DNA of 31,890 nt from a virus: positions 1 through 31,890 of the IMG/VR virus record IMGVR_UViG_3300029999_000020; one strand, written 5' to 3'. The translations under genes and the position numbers were made by a program. The stretch's first letter is position 1. The number at the start of each line of letters is the position of its first letter. The notes beneath the pieces were generated by a model. It was not told the origin of the DNA and ran no database searches. It saw only the letters and a list, made by a program, of their open reading frames with translations. Of the stretch, positions 14,100 to 21,843 are shown one piece after another.

Positions 14100-16093
14100 T
14101 GACATTCACTCCATCGTTGTCCTATATTACAGTCTACGCTGAGGGGGACTTTGATTAGCTTCTGAATGTGCGGGCCGGTCATGGACTCCACCATGATAGC
14201 CCTGACCTGCTCGGCACGATCAGTGGGAGTCACCACAGTCTGCTCGTCGTGAACGCACATGCTCACGTATGCGTCCGGCACGAGCTGCCCCAACTGGTAG
14301 TCGGTATCAATCAAAGCCAGCTTCATCAGGTCAGCCGCGCCACCCTGAATCAGGAAGTTGAAGGTCTCCCTCTCGGCAGCCGCCGCCCACTTGTACTCAC
14401 TCGACAGGAGGTCCCACATCCTGCGCTTCCTACCGAGGATAGACCGGACATGCGGTGGCCTGCGGCTCCGTGCCTTCTTGAATACTGCCTTCTTGAAGGC
14501 ATAGATCTCAGGGAATTCCTTCTCATGCTTACTGAGGATGCGCTTGGCCTCGCGCTCACCGCAGTCAATCATCTCCGCGACCAGCCTCCACTGCCCGCCG
14601 TTGACGATGGTGAAGTTCATTGTCTTACCGAAATACTGACGCTCGTCCTTGGTCACGCTATCGGTGGGCTTGCCCAGGATACCGGCAGCGGTCACGATGT
14701 GCGGGTCAATGCCTGCCCAGAAACCATCGAACAGCTTGCCGTGCCCGATGAGGTGGGCGAGAATGACCAGCTCGATTTGCCCATAGTCACCGACCACCAG
14801 GCTGTACCCGTCAGGTGCGATGAATCCCCCGCGAATGGTCTCACCCCGGGGTGTGTCGGCGCGGTAAATGTTCTGCGGGTTAGGGGCCCGGCCAGAGAAG
14901 CGACCTGTCACCGTGCCATGTGGCTGGTACTCGGGGTAGATGTAGCCATCGTATATCTGCGGCGGGTGCTTCTTGTCACCCTCAATGCCCAGCCACGCGT
15001 TGACAAAGCCGGTGAGCATCCTATTGGTGTCCGCGTAGTTCAGCATCGTGCGGGCCACCGTGTTCTTCGGGTAGCTCTTCAGTGTCTCCGCATCGGTTGA
15101 CCAGCTATCAATGGTCGCCTCGTGCCCCTCGTCCACCCACTTCTTGCCGCCGGGGGTCAGCCGCCACGGGCGCAGGCCCTGGCCGCCCTCCTTCTTAGGC
15201 AGGTAGAGGACATTGCACCGCTGCCGTGGGCTGTTGATGTTGAACTGCTGACCGGCCGCCTTGTAGATGTCGCCCTCTATGCCAATCAGGTCTGTCTTCA
15301 GCTCACCGCGCAGGTTCTCCAACCTGGGTACGTCCATACGGCTCCCAGCCAGCCGCATACCGACTAAGCAGGAGATCAGGTCCTCCTCTACCCGGTTCAC
15401 CCGCTGGAGGTCCTCCTCGTCAATGAGGGGCCGCGCGTACTGGTAGAGAAGCCAGGTGTACAGCGAATCCATGTAGGAGTAGTGCGCCACCGTATCGAAC
15501 GGATGCGACTCGACACACTTGCCCACGTTCTCCGTGTCGTACTTCACCCCGAAGATACGCTCTGTCCACGTCTTCAGGCCATTGCCACGGCGCGCGGTGT
15601 TCTCATCCAGGAGCCGCATGATTGACTTGGTGTCAGCGTACGGGCCGGGCGGCACCTCGCCCCAGTACTTGGCGACACTGCCTAAGTCGAAGGTGATCTC
15701 ATGCCCTACCTTGCGAATGCCCTCGTTGAAGAACAGCGGGCGCAGGATATCAAAGGCCCTGCCTATCTCCATCTGGATTGGCGGGGGCTCGTACACCGGC
15801 ACCCGGAACATCTTGACAGTGCCGTTCTTATCGGTGCGTGGTTCCTTGCCCTGACCAATGACCTTGGTACCTATCGGATGGCCGAGGGGTATAACTGCGG
15901 TCATACCGTGGGTGGCCATAGACAGCCAGGTCACCCTGTTTAACGCAGGGACGCCACGGGTGTTAGGGTACTCGTCATTGTCCACGCTCTCCACGTCAAA
16001 CGCGAAGGCATCATGCTGCTGGAAGTGCCCGACCACCTTGCGCAGGTGATCGGGCTCCAGCACGACCGAGCTACTGACCACGGCCAGTGTCAT
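14096..16093 (-). CDS. polA-like: Family A DNA polymerase with 3'-5' exonuclease domain
   Basis: 665 residues. The exonuclease domain has Exo I FDVES (Asp33, Glu35), Exo II GHEITFDL (His131, Asp136) and Exo III YSYMDSLYT (Asp209). The polymerase domain has TVTGRFSGRAPNPQNI (about 394-409), motif A GDYGQIELVILAHL (Asp436, Glu441), motif B RQYFGKTMNFTIVNGG (Lys490, Phe494) and motif C CVHDEQ (His615-Glu617). No 5'-3' exonuclease domain. Against E. coli Pol I, the arginine in QIELR is Val443 and the motif B tyrosine of the YG pair is Asn498, which is unusual. Likely the replicative polymerase. It overlaps the upstream gene by 23 bases. Confidence 0.95.
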   Translation of the reverse strand: MTLAVVSSSVVLEPDHLRKVVGHFQQHDAFAFDVESVDNDEYPNTRGVPALNRVTWLSMATHGMTAVIPLGHPIGTKVIGQGKEPRTDKNGTVKMFRVPVYEPPPIQMEIGRAFDILRPLFFNEGIRKVGHEITFDLGSVAKYWGEVPPGPYADTKSIMRLLDENTARRGNGLKTWTERIFGVKYDTENVGKCVESHPFDTVAHYSYMDSLYTWLLYQYARPLIDEEDLQRVNRVEEDLISCLVGMRLAGSRMDVPRLENLRGELKTDLIGIEGDIYKAAGQQFNINSPRQRCNVLYLPKKEGGQGLRPWRLTPGGKKWVDEGHEATIDSWSTDAETLKSYPKNTVARTMLNYADTNRMLTGFVNAWLGIEGDKKHPPQIYDGYIYPEYQPHGTVTGRFSGRAPNPQNIYRADTPRGETIRGGFIAPDGYSLVVGDYGQIELVILAHLIGHGKLFDGFWAGIDPHIVTAAGILGKPTDSVTKDERQYFGKTMNFTIVNGGQWRLVAEMIDCGEREAKRILSKHEKEFPEIYAFKKAVFKKARSRRPPHVRSILGRKRRMWDLLSSEYKWAAAAERETFNFLIQGGAADLMKLALIDTDYQLGQLVPDAYVSMCVHDEQTVVTPTDRAEQVRAIMVESMTGPHIQKLIKVPLSVDCNIGQRWSECH

Positions 16094-16421
16094 TCAATGC
16101 TTCATCGAAGGTAATCAGCGGACTATCCTCATCGTAGGACAGCCTTTGTGATCCTTCCTCTACCACAGTCCTGCGGACCTTGATCTTCCCTTCTACGAAG
16201 TCTTTTCCTTTCTGGTTAATCCGCAGGTGATTCCTATCTAGACGCTCAGCGAAATCCCAGAGAAGTACCTTGAATGTATTCTCCCCACGCTGGCCGCCGT
16301 CTACAGGATTAGCGACCTGAGTGTTGTTGTGAACCGATCCTCCTGGATTCTGTTGATCTAACTTGTACAGTCGCTCCAGTTCCTCGGCCATCCTATTCCT
16401 GAAGTGCCTCCGGTACGTCAT
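16071..16421 (-). CDS. Hypothetical basic/acidic protein
   Basis: 116 residues, ATG in an ATGA overlap with the 50-residue gene before it. Starts with a basic helix (YRRHFRNRMAEELERLYKL), then NTFKVLLWDFAERLDRNHL and a C-terminal segment with strong charge alternation. No motif recognised. Its overlap with the polymerase gene suggests coupled expression with the replication machinery. Confidence 0.65.
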   Translation of the reverse strand: MTYRRHFRNRMAEELERLYKLDQQNPGGSVHNNTQVANPVDGGQRGENTFKVLLWDFAERLDRNHLRINQKGKDFVEGKIKVRRTVVEEGSQRLSYDEDSPLITFDEALNDTGRGQ

Positions 16422-16570
16422 TCGCTTTCTCCTTCGATCATTTGCTGATGCGCTTTCTCTAGCGCCTGCTCGTAGTCCTCAGCCTCCACGTATATCTCGT
16501 GGCGCTGCTTGTTCTGGTCCAGCCATACGAACGGGCCGAACCTATCTGTTGGCTGCATCGGGGTAGCCAC
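16418..16570 (-). CDS. 50-residue hypothetical protein
   Basis: GTG start overlapping the SSB stop as TAGTG, and stop overlapping the next ATG as ATGA, so both ends fit precisely. Sequence has RFGPFVWLDQNKQRHEIYVEA followed by a helix EDYEQALEKAHQQMIEGE. A small alpha/beta protein without known motif. Too short for simple ORF listings, but its exact coupling makes it believable. Confidence 0.6.
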   Translation of the reverse strand: MATPMQPTDRFGPFVWLDQNKQRHEIYVEAEDYEQALEKAHQQMIEGESE

Positions 16571-17376
16571 TAGTCCTCCAGGTCCTCCGCTATGTCGCGC
16601 AGCTCCTTGCGGGTGCTCAGCTTTAAGACGGCCTCGGAGGTGAACACATGCTCACGCAGCTCGTCCAGCTCCTCGTCGGTCAGCGGGTCTACGCCGTCGT
16701 CCTCCAGGTCACGCGCCCGGATAGGGTCGATGTGGTAGGCATTGATCTTGTTCTTGCCCTTCTTCTTGCTGACCTCGAAGTACAGGTCGGTCCTGTCGAT
16801 GGGAGAGTTACGCTCACTGTCCGCGTAGTCCTCGATGATGTCGATGATGCTGGGGGTGGCCCGCCACCACTTGTTGGCGGCGTTGCCCTTGTCATCGATG
16901 ACGGCGAGGTTGAACAGCGCACGCTCGGCGGGCTTGTCCCCGATGTCATCGCAGAGCGGGCAGTCCTCCTCTAGGCACCAGTGGCTGGCCCGGTTGCCGC
17001 TGCCGATGAGTGCCTTGATGAAGTGCTCCATCAGGTTGTCGAAGGGCTCGGGCTGGAGGAAGTGGATCAGGTAGGTAGTGTCCTCGTCCACGCGGAACTC
17101 GTCCCCGGTGTACCGCTTCTTCTTGTTCTCCTTCGCCCCGGCCCAGCCACGGTTGGCTGCGCGCCCCCCACGCGGCTCTGTGCTGGCCGCTGAGCGCCTC
17201 TTAGCGGGGCGGCGGGTGGTCGTAGGGGTCTCCTCTTCCTCGTCCTTAGCGGGCCGCCTAGAGCGTCGCGTGGTGGTCGTCTCCTCCTGCTCGTCCGGGT
17301 AGTCGCCGTCGTCCGCTACGCCCTCGGCGTCGGGGTCGATTGGTGCGGTGCGGTGCCTGGTTAACTGTCGGGCCAT
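16570..17376 (-). CDS. gp32-like single-stranded DNA-binding protein
   Basis: 268 residues. The first 85 are low complexity, alternating Glu/Asp/Thr blocks with Arg/Lys blocks (RRSRRPAKDEEEE, TTTRRPAKRRS). The core begins near YTGDEFRVDEDTTYLIHFL and contains HWCLEEDCPLC, a His-x-Cys-x4-Cys-x2-Cys zinc site like that of T4 gp32, then a beta-rich section with NKWWRATPS, LYFEVSKKKGKNKIN. The C-terminus is acidic (DIAEDLED), as in SSBs that recruit partners. Predicted to coat ssDNA at the fork. The reversed charge layout of the N-terminus is not usual for gp32. Confidence 0.8.
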   Translation of the reverse strand: MARQLTRHRTAPIDPDAEGVADDGDYPDEQEETTTTRRSRRPAKDEEEETPTTTRRPAKRRSAASTEPRGGRAANRGWAGAKENKKKRYTGDEFRVDEDTTYLIHFLQPEPFDNLMEHFIKALIGSGNRASHWCLEEDCPLCDDIGDKPAERALFNLAVIDDKGNAANKWWRATPSIIDIIEDYADSERNSPIDRTDLYFEVSKKKGKNKINAYHIDPIRARDLEDDGVDPLTDEELDELREHVFTSEAVLKLSTRKELRDIAEDLED

Positions 17377-17379
17377 GAC

Positions 17380-17604
17380 TTACTTCTTCCAGTAGGCTAG
17401 GTGTGTCTCTTGGTCTTCGGGTACGGCTGCCTCTGCGGCGGCCAGGTCTGCGGCCAGCGCGTCGTCAAGTGTGCGGTCTGCCTGGTCTAATGCGGTTTCG
17501 ATCCTGACGCCATCCGGGATGTCTAGCTCTACGGCGGCCGACACGATGATGTGCTCGTAGTTGCCGACGTTCACCCGGTGCTCCCGGCTCCGCTTGATAA
17601 TCAC
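17380..17604 (-). CDS. Hypothetical small acidic protein
   Basis: 74 residues, GTG in a GTGA overlap with the MerR-type gene, AGGAGG four bases upstream. A basic start (IIKRSREHRVNVGNYEHIIV) reads as two beta strands, followed by an Ala/Asp-rich helix (LDDALAADLAAAEAAVPED) and THLAYWKK. Seems a conserved phage-type protein; function unknown. Confidence 0.65.
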   Translation of the reverse strand: MIIKRSREHRVNVGNYEHIIVSAAVELDIPDGVRIETALDQADRTLDDALAADLAAAEAAVPEDQETHLAYWKK

Positions 17605-17999
17605 TGGTCCTCCTTGAACAGTTCATAGGCACGTTCGGTGAAGTTGGTGTGACGAACGGCCTTCCACGTCTCGTCTAGGATTCCTTCCTCGGCCGCGATC
17701 CTGCGCAGGCCTGCTATCTGCTCGCGGGTGTACAGGCGGACCTGGCCGCCGAGTACCCGGGCGTGCGCGGGGTCGGCCACGTCCGGCTGCGGAATGACAC
17801 CCTTTGACTCCCACTTCCTGATGGTCACCGGACTGCGGTTCAAGGCACGGGCCAGACTGCCGATGGAGTAGAAGTCAGTGGCGACACCGCGATAGTTCAG
17901 TGTCTTATACGGCTCACCGAGCAAGGCGTCTAGGTAAGTGGCCCCGGCGGGCGGTGCATCGTAGTCCACCAGCGGCTGCTTGCTGCCTGGGTAGGTCAT
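17601..17999 (-). CDS. MerR-type helix-turn-helix protein
   Basis: 132 residues from the ATG overlapping the previous stop as ATGA. A MerR-like winged helix is visible at about 45-110: DFYSIGSLARALNRSPVTIRKWESKGVIP, a linker and VRLYTREQIAGLRRIAAEEGIL. Only one copy of the DNA-binding unit and no long dimerisation helix or effector-binding domain, so it acts as a short phage regulator or as a DNA-binding accessory of replication. It sits between SNF2 helicase-linked and SSB genes. Confidence 0.75.
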   Translation of the reverse strand: MTYPGSKQPLVDYDAPPAGATYLDALLGEPYKTLNYRGVATDFYSIGSLARALNRSPVTIRKWESKGVIPQPDVADPAHARVLGGQVRLYTREQIAGLRRIAAEEGILDETWKAVRHTNFTERAYELFKEDQ

Positions 18000-18463
18000 T
18001 CCGGCATCTCCAAGGGCCACAGTGAGTAGTTGGGCTCACCCTCCACCAGCAACGCGTCAAGCTGGTCGTCCGTGATGAGGCCCATCTGGTTGGCGACATA
18101 GAAGGCGTCCTGGTGAATCTCGAATACATACTCACCATACTCCTCCTCTTTCCAGCCCAGCTTCTTGGCCAATTCGATAGCCGCCATCCAGTCGAAGGTG
18201 ATGGGCTGCTGCTTACGCAGCTCCATGCCGTAGTACTTCTCGCCCTCCACCTCAATGGGCTCCGACAGGCGGTACTCGATGTTGCCGGTGATCTCGTTGC
18301 CGTTTTCATCGGCACGAACGATGCCATGGTCCCGTACGTACTCGCGCAGGTCATCACCCACCACCTTCTTCTTGGCCTTCGCCGCCTTCTCGTCCGCACG
18401 GCGGAACAGGTAGGTGTGCATCCACTGGATGACCGGCGCCGGGCGCCTTCTCTTAGCTGGCAT
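17996..18463 (-). CDS. Hypothetical protein next to SNF2 helicase
   Basis: 155 residues, ATG start. A basic beginning (PAKRRRPAPVIQ) leads to mixed alpha/beta sequence with IEVEGEKYYGMELRKQQPITFDW, LAKKLGWKEEEYGEYVFEIHQDAF and an acidic end. It overlaps the helicase stop by 11 bases, implying coupled expression. No family recognised. Confidence 0.65.
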   Translation of the reverse strand: MPAKRRRPAPVIQWMHTYLFRRADEKAAKAKKKVVGDDLREYVRDHGIVRADENGNEITGNIEYRLSEPIEVEGEKYYGMELRKQQPITFDWMAAIELAKKLGWKEEEYGEYVFEIHQDAFYVANQMGLITDDQLDALLVEGEPNYSLWPLEMPE

Positions 18464-20021
18464 GGTCCCCTCCGAGGTCCTCGCCCAGTATAGTCTTCTC
18501 TAAATAGTGCGTCAAGCTCTCGACTGAGTTGTCTATGCGCCCCATCCTATCGGCGCCTCGGCCATCCACTATGGCGGCATTAACCTTGCGCTTGTGCTCC
18601 TGCTGGTCAAGCATGCGCTCCTCGATGGTGCCACTTACGTACATCGTATGGATGTAGACCTGCTTAAACTCGTTGGACAGCCGGACGTGCCTGCCGTTTA
18701 TCTGGTCGGCGGTGCCCGCGCTCCATGGGTTGTCGAAGTTGATGAGGTGCCGGGCCATGTTCATGTCGCACCCGTAGGCACCGGCCCATGAGCTGAGGAA
18801 CAGGTTGGGCCCCAACGGGTTAGCGAAGTTGACCACCGCCTCGGCCTTCTGTATCGCATTCATCTGCCCGTGGTACAGCACTGCCTCGTGGCCCTGAAGG
18901 ATGGCCTGTAGATAGGGCAGGCCGGTGCGGTACTTCGTGTAGACGAGGCACTTATTACCGTAGCCGATGATAGCGTCTACCTTCTCCTTCAGCAGCTCAG
19001 CCTTCGGGGTATCAAACACATCGTCAAGCAGGCCCTGCTGCCACACCTCGTAGGCGTACTTCGACCCCTTCCCGTTCTTCTCATACCGCATGGCCGACTC
19101 GATTACCAGGTCCGGGTGGTTGAGCAGCATCTCCATGCACATATGAATGGACATCAGCCTGCCATCAGGTGAGTTGGCACCCTCGCCGTGGTAGTGCGCG
19201 AACAGGTTGAAGTCACCGGACAGATGGGACGCCTTCAGACCGTGGTAAAGGTCAAGGCCCATCTGCATGTACGCCTCGCGCAGCGGGCCCTCCAGTGGCA
19301 CCGCCCACTCGTCCTGCTCCACGCTGGGCAGGTAGGGGCGCACGTCCTCGTCGTCCCTGGACTTACGGGAGACGGCCACCTTCAGCCGGTCGTGCAGTAC
19401 GGGAAGGTTCTTATAGCCCTTGACGATATCGGTACCACGGCGGCGCCGGATGTAGCTCTGGTCAAACAGGTCCCACCTACCGAGAACGGATGAGTCTACC
19501 CACTGCATGATAGAGTAGATCTCCTCGGGCTTGCCATTCTCCATCGGCGTACCAGTCAGACCGAGCCGGTACCTCGCCTTGAGTAAACGCTTAGTGTCCT
19601 TCGTGCGCTTCGCCTTAAAAGTCTTGATGGCAGTGACCTCATCCAGCACCACCATTTCCTTACTAATAGCCCGCACATAACGAGAATCACTAGTAACATT
19701 CGGGTACCCAATCACTACGTAGTCGGTGTCCTTGGTGATGGACTGGTACTGCGCCTTGCGCTGCGCTGCCGTGCCGTCAATGACTCGCTGGTCTGCGCCG
19801 TCCGTGAACTGCGCCAGCCGCTCGGCCCACTGGTACTTAAGGGATGGCGGGCAGACGATGAGGCACAGGCTGATGTCACCACAGCCAAGCAGCTCCTCGG
19901 CACAGGCGATGGCGATGGGGGTCTTACCCAGGCCCATGTCGAATGACACCAGCAGACTGCCCCTGCTGAGGAACGCGTCCACTGGTGCATTCTGGAATGG
20001 CTTAAGTTCACCAGTTAGCAA
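18453..20021 (-). CDS. SNF2-family (SF2) DNA helicase
   Basis: 522 residues from a TTG with GGAG eight bases upstream, overlapping the preceding stop by 7 bases. Motif I DMGLGKT (28-34), Ia LIVCPPSLKYQW, motif II VVLDEVTAIK (127-130 reads DEVT where DEAH is usual), motif III GLTGTPMENG, motif V LFLSSWAGAYGCDMN and motif VI DQINGRHVRLSN, all in order. Such ATPases move on double-stranded DNA and remodel branched or protein-bound DNA. Close to SSB, primase and polymerase genes, so a replication-recombination role is likely. No chromatin is meant. Confidence 0.9.
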   Translation of the reverse strand: MLTGELKPFQNAPVDAFLSRGSLLVSFDMGLGKTPIAIACAEELLGCGDISLCLIVCPPSLKYQWAERLAQFTDGADQRVIDGTAAQRKAQYQSITKDTDYVVIGYPNVTSDSRYVRAISKEMVVLDEVTAIKTFKAKRTKDTKRLLKARYRLGLTGTPMENGKPEEIYSIMQWVDSSVLGRWDLFDQSYIRRRRGTDIVKGYKNLPVLHDRLKVAVSRKSRDDEDVRPYLPSVEQDEWAVPLEGPLREAYMQMGLDLYHGLKASHLSGDFNLFAHYHGEGANSPDGRLMSIHMCMEMLLNHPDLVIESAMRYEKNGKGSKYAYEVWQQGLLDDVFDTPKAELLKEKVDAIIGYGNKCLVYTKYRTGLPYLQAILQGHEAVLYHGQMNAIQKAEAVVNFANPLGPNLFLSSWAGAYGCDMNMARHLINFDNPWSAGTADQINGRHVRLSNEFKQVYIHTMYVSGTIEERMLDQQEHKRKVNAAIVDGRGADRMGRIDNSVESLTHYLEKTILGEDLGGDHAS

Positions 20022-20269
20022 CGGTGGTACTCCACGACCAGCTCGTACCCCTGGACCGCCTCTATCAACTGGTCGTACTTATCCAGGGCAGCCTCCGTGC
20101 CGCCAGCCGTCCAGGGAGTCAGCCAGATGACGTGCTCTCCCTTGTCCACGGGGTACAGGCCGGTAGCGCTGCCGACCCACTGGTAGTCACTCTGCTTGCG
20201 GTCGGTCAAGTTTAGCCAGGTGCAGAACTGCGTGTAGTTGGCCGCTATCACTAACGTCTTGTCACTCAT
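20015..20269 (-). CDS. Hypothetical small protein before SNF2 helicase
   Basis: 84 residues starting at an ATG that overlaps the HNH stop as TGATG (MSDKTLVIAANYTQFCTWL). A strand VIAANYTQFCTWLNL, then a region with GEHVIWLTPWTAG and a helix AALDKYDQLIEAVQGYELVVEY. Mixed alpha/beta, no motif recognised. The HNH gene lies directly upstream. Confidence 0.65.
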   Translation of the reverse strand: MSDKTLVIAANYTQFCTWLNLTDRKQSDYQWVGSATGLYPVDKGEHVIWLTPWTAGGTEAALDKYDQLIEAVQGYELVVEYHRC

Positions 20270-20757
20270 CAGACCATCACCAGTAAGTGCTTCCGTTGCC
20301 TCTCCCGCTGACACTGGCGGCACATGCGCCTACCATCGGGTGCAACGTACGTGTTCGCCTCATCGTACAGGTGCTTCTTAGGGCAGCGTTCCTTGCTGGA
20401 CATATTGTGTGTGCCATGCCTAACTGAGTCGCGTTGGTTGTCGCCGCGTGTCCCGTACTCAAGGTTTGTAGCGACATTATTTGTTTCGTCCCCATCTTTG
20501 TGCCGGACCTCCTGACCCGGCGGGCATGGTCCGAGGAACGCATCAGCCACGAGCTTATGCACATTCCAGGTACGCGCTTTGCCATTTGCTGATAGCGTGA
20601 CCTGAATTCGCCCATTCTTATTCAGCTTCAGCCGTCGTAGGTCTTTGAGATAGTAGCTGTACACGCGCCCAAGTGAGGACACACTGTACAGTCCCTCGTA
20701 GCCTACAACGGAAAGCCATGCCTCAGCCAAAGCGAGTCCTCCATCCTGGTGTTGCAT
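20269..20757 (-). CDS. NUMOD4-HNH homing endonuclease
   Basis: 162 residues from ATG at 20757, preceded by a G-rich stretch; a TTG at 20730 is an alternative. NUMOD4 at about 12-45 (AWLSVVGYEGLYSVSSLGRVYSY) is followed by the HNH core with VHKLVADAFLGPCPPGQEVRHKDGDETNNVATNLEYGT, where His-Lys-Asp-Gly and NVATNLEYGT mark the I-HmuI-type fold. The C-terminus has CPKKH and CRQCQRE, zinc-like pairs. It sits between the primase and a small gene, a typical spot for a mobile nuclease. Paralogue of the gene at 28069. Confidence 0.9.
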   Translation of the reverse strand: MQHQDGGLALAEAWLSVVGYEGLYSVSSLGRVYSYYLKDLRRLKLNKNGRIQVTLSANGKARTWNVHKLVADAFLGPCPPGQEVRHKDGDETNNVATNLEYGTRGDNQRDSVRHGTHNMSSKERCPKKHLYDEANTYVAPDGRRMCRQCQRERQRKHLLVMV

Positions 20758-21640
20758 TCACTACCCCCCAGTGTATCTCCTCGTCCGACATCTCACCAGG
20801 GTCCTTAGCTTTCGACTTCCCGTAGTTGAAGAACGTGACAGGCAGACGCTTCCAACGACGCAACTGCTCACATAACCTCTCCCCCGCTGCGTCATTGTCC
20901 AGCGCTACCACCAGGCTGTCGAACCTTTCTGTGATAAGGGAGAGCTGAACATCGCTAACGTGCACTCCATAGCTAGATACTCCGCTTCCGATTCCGGCAG
21001 TCCGGAGTCTAACAACATCCAGCGGAGATTCGACCAGTACAGCTCCAGCTCCAGTAGCCTCATTGATGCCGAAAAGGGTCTCTGCCTTCCTGACCCCTCG
21101 GGGATGGTTTCGTACTCGTCCATCAGTACCTTTCCTTTGCCAGCCCCACAACTCATTGGTATGCGGACTCCTTATGACCAGTATCCATGCGTCCTTATCC
21201 CACAGGACGCCGTAGGCGCACGCCGCAGCCATGCCAATGGAACGTTTAGAAAGTTCCACGAATGGCGGGGCGGTGAAGAGCGCCATCTTGGCCTCGTTCA
21301 TCTGCTGGGTGGTATCATCGTCTGTCTTCTTGTCGGGCTCCTCCGTCCGGCGCACGCCCTTGGCCGCACGTGTCTGGCACCAGAGCGCTGCCGTCTCCCG
21401 GCCGCAGGCCCACACCTCCTGGACGATGCGGATGAACTGGCCGGACTCACCGCAGGAGAAGCAGTGGTTGACGCCGGTCACCGTGTTGACGCTGAAGTTG
21501 CCGACCTTCCTGTCATCGTGATAGGGACAGAGGACCACGGCCTCCTCACCGTTCACCCGGATGTCATCGAAGCCCAGCTCAGTGAGCGCGCCCACGATGT
21601 CACTGGGCACAGGTGCCTTCCTCCGGTGCGGTCGCTTCAC
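20723..21640 (-). CDS. DnaG-like primase (zinc finger + TOPRIM)
   Basis: 305 residues, GTG start in a GTGA overlap with the gene before. Zinc-binding domain with Cys38, His41, Cys60, Cys63 (LCPYHDD, NHCFSCGESGQ). TOPRIM-like centre with Glu204 (AVLVESPLDVVRLRTAG) and Asp248-x-Asp250 (VVALDNDAAG), then KDPGEMSDEE. It lacks the large catalytic domain of bacterial DnaG, so it is a short phage-type primase that would lay RNA primers for the polymerase with the DnaB-like helicase. Its end overlaps the HNH gene by 35 bases. Confidence 0.85.
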   Translation of the reverse strand: MKRPHRRKAPVPSDIVGALTELGFDDIRVNGEEAVVLCPYHDDRKVGNFSVNTVTGVNHCFSCGESGQFIRIVQEVWACGRETAALWCQTRAAKGVRRTEEPDKKTDDDTTQQMNEAKMALFTAPPFVELSKRSIGMAAACAYGVLWDKDAWILVIRSPHTNELWGWQRKGTDGRVRNHPRGVRKAETLFGINEATGAGAVLVESPLDVVRLRTAGIGSGVSSYGVHVSDVQLSLITERFDSLVVALDNDAAGERLCEQLRRWKRLPVTFFNYGKSKAKDPGEMSDEEIHWGVVNATPGWRTRFG

Positions 21641-21843
21641 AGCACGATCACGTCATCCGGGCCGGTTGACCGGTTGATAGCCTCCACGCCCTCGGTGGTG
21701 TAGTACGCCTCGTCGCCCTCCCCGAGGTCGTCCGTTAACATCGCCAGGTACAGCTCGGCGTCCTCCTCGTCTATATCCCACGACACCAGCGTGGCGCTGT
21801 CGTCGTCCTGCAGGGTAGTGATCTGAATCCTGATGGCTGACAC
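21637..21843 (-). CDS. Small acidic protein between helicase and primase
   Basis: 68 residues starting at a GTG overlapping the helicase stop as TAGTG; its stop overlaps the primase GTG. Reads as a beta strand (AIRIQITTLQDDDSATLVSWD) followed by an acidic helix (EEDAELYLAMLTDDLGEGDE) and VEAINRSTG. Possibly a helicase-primase linker or loader by position, but no motif supports that. Confidence 0.65.
   Translation of the reverse strand: MSAIRIQITTLQDDDSATLVSWDIDEEDAELYLAMLTDDLGEGDEAYYTTEGVEAINRSTGPDDVIVL

Noticed and set aside
15501-15900. Long plus-strand open frames opposite the polymerase, helicase and primase genes
   Set aside because: They are antisense shadows caused by GC-rich codon use; no ribosome sites or domains were seen.
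16835-17302. Plus-strand frames rich in Ser and Arg opposite the SSB gene
   Set aside because: Mirror of the repetitive acidic/basic N-terminus of the SSB, without start signals.
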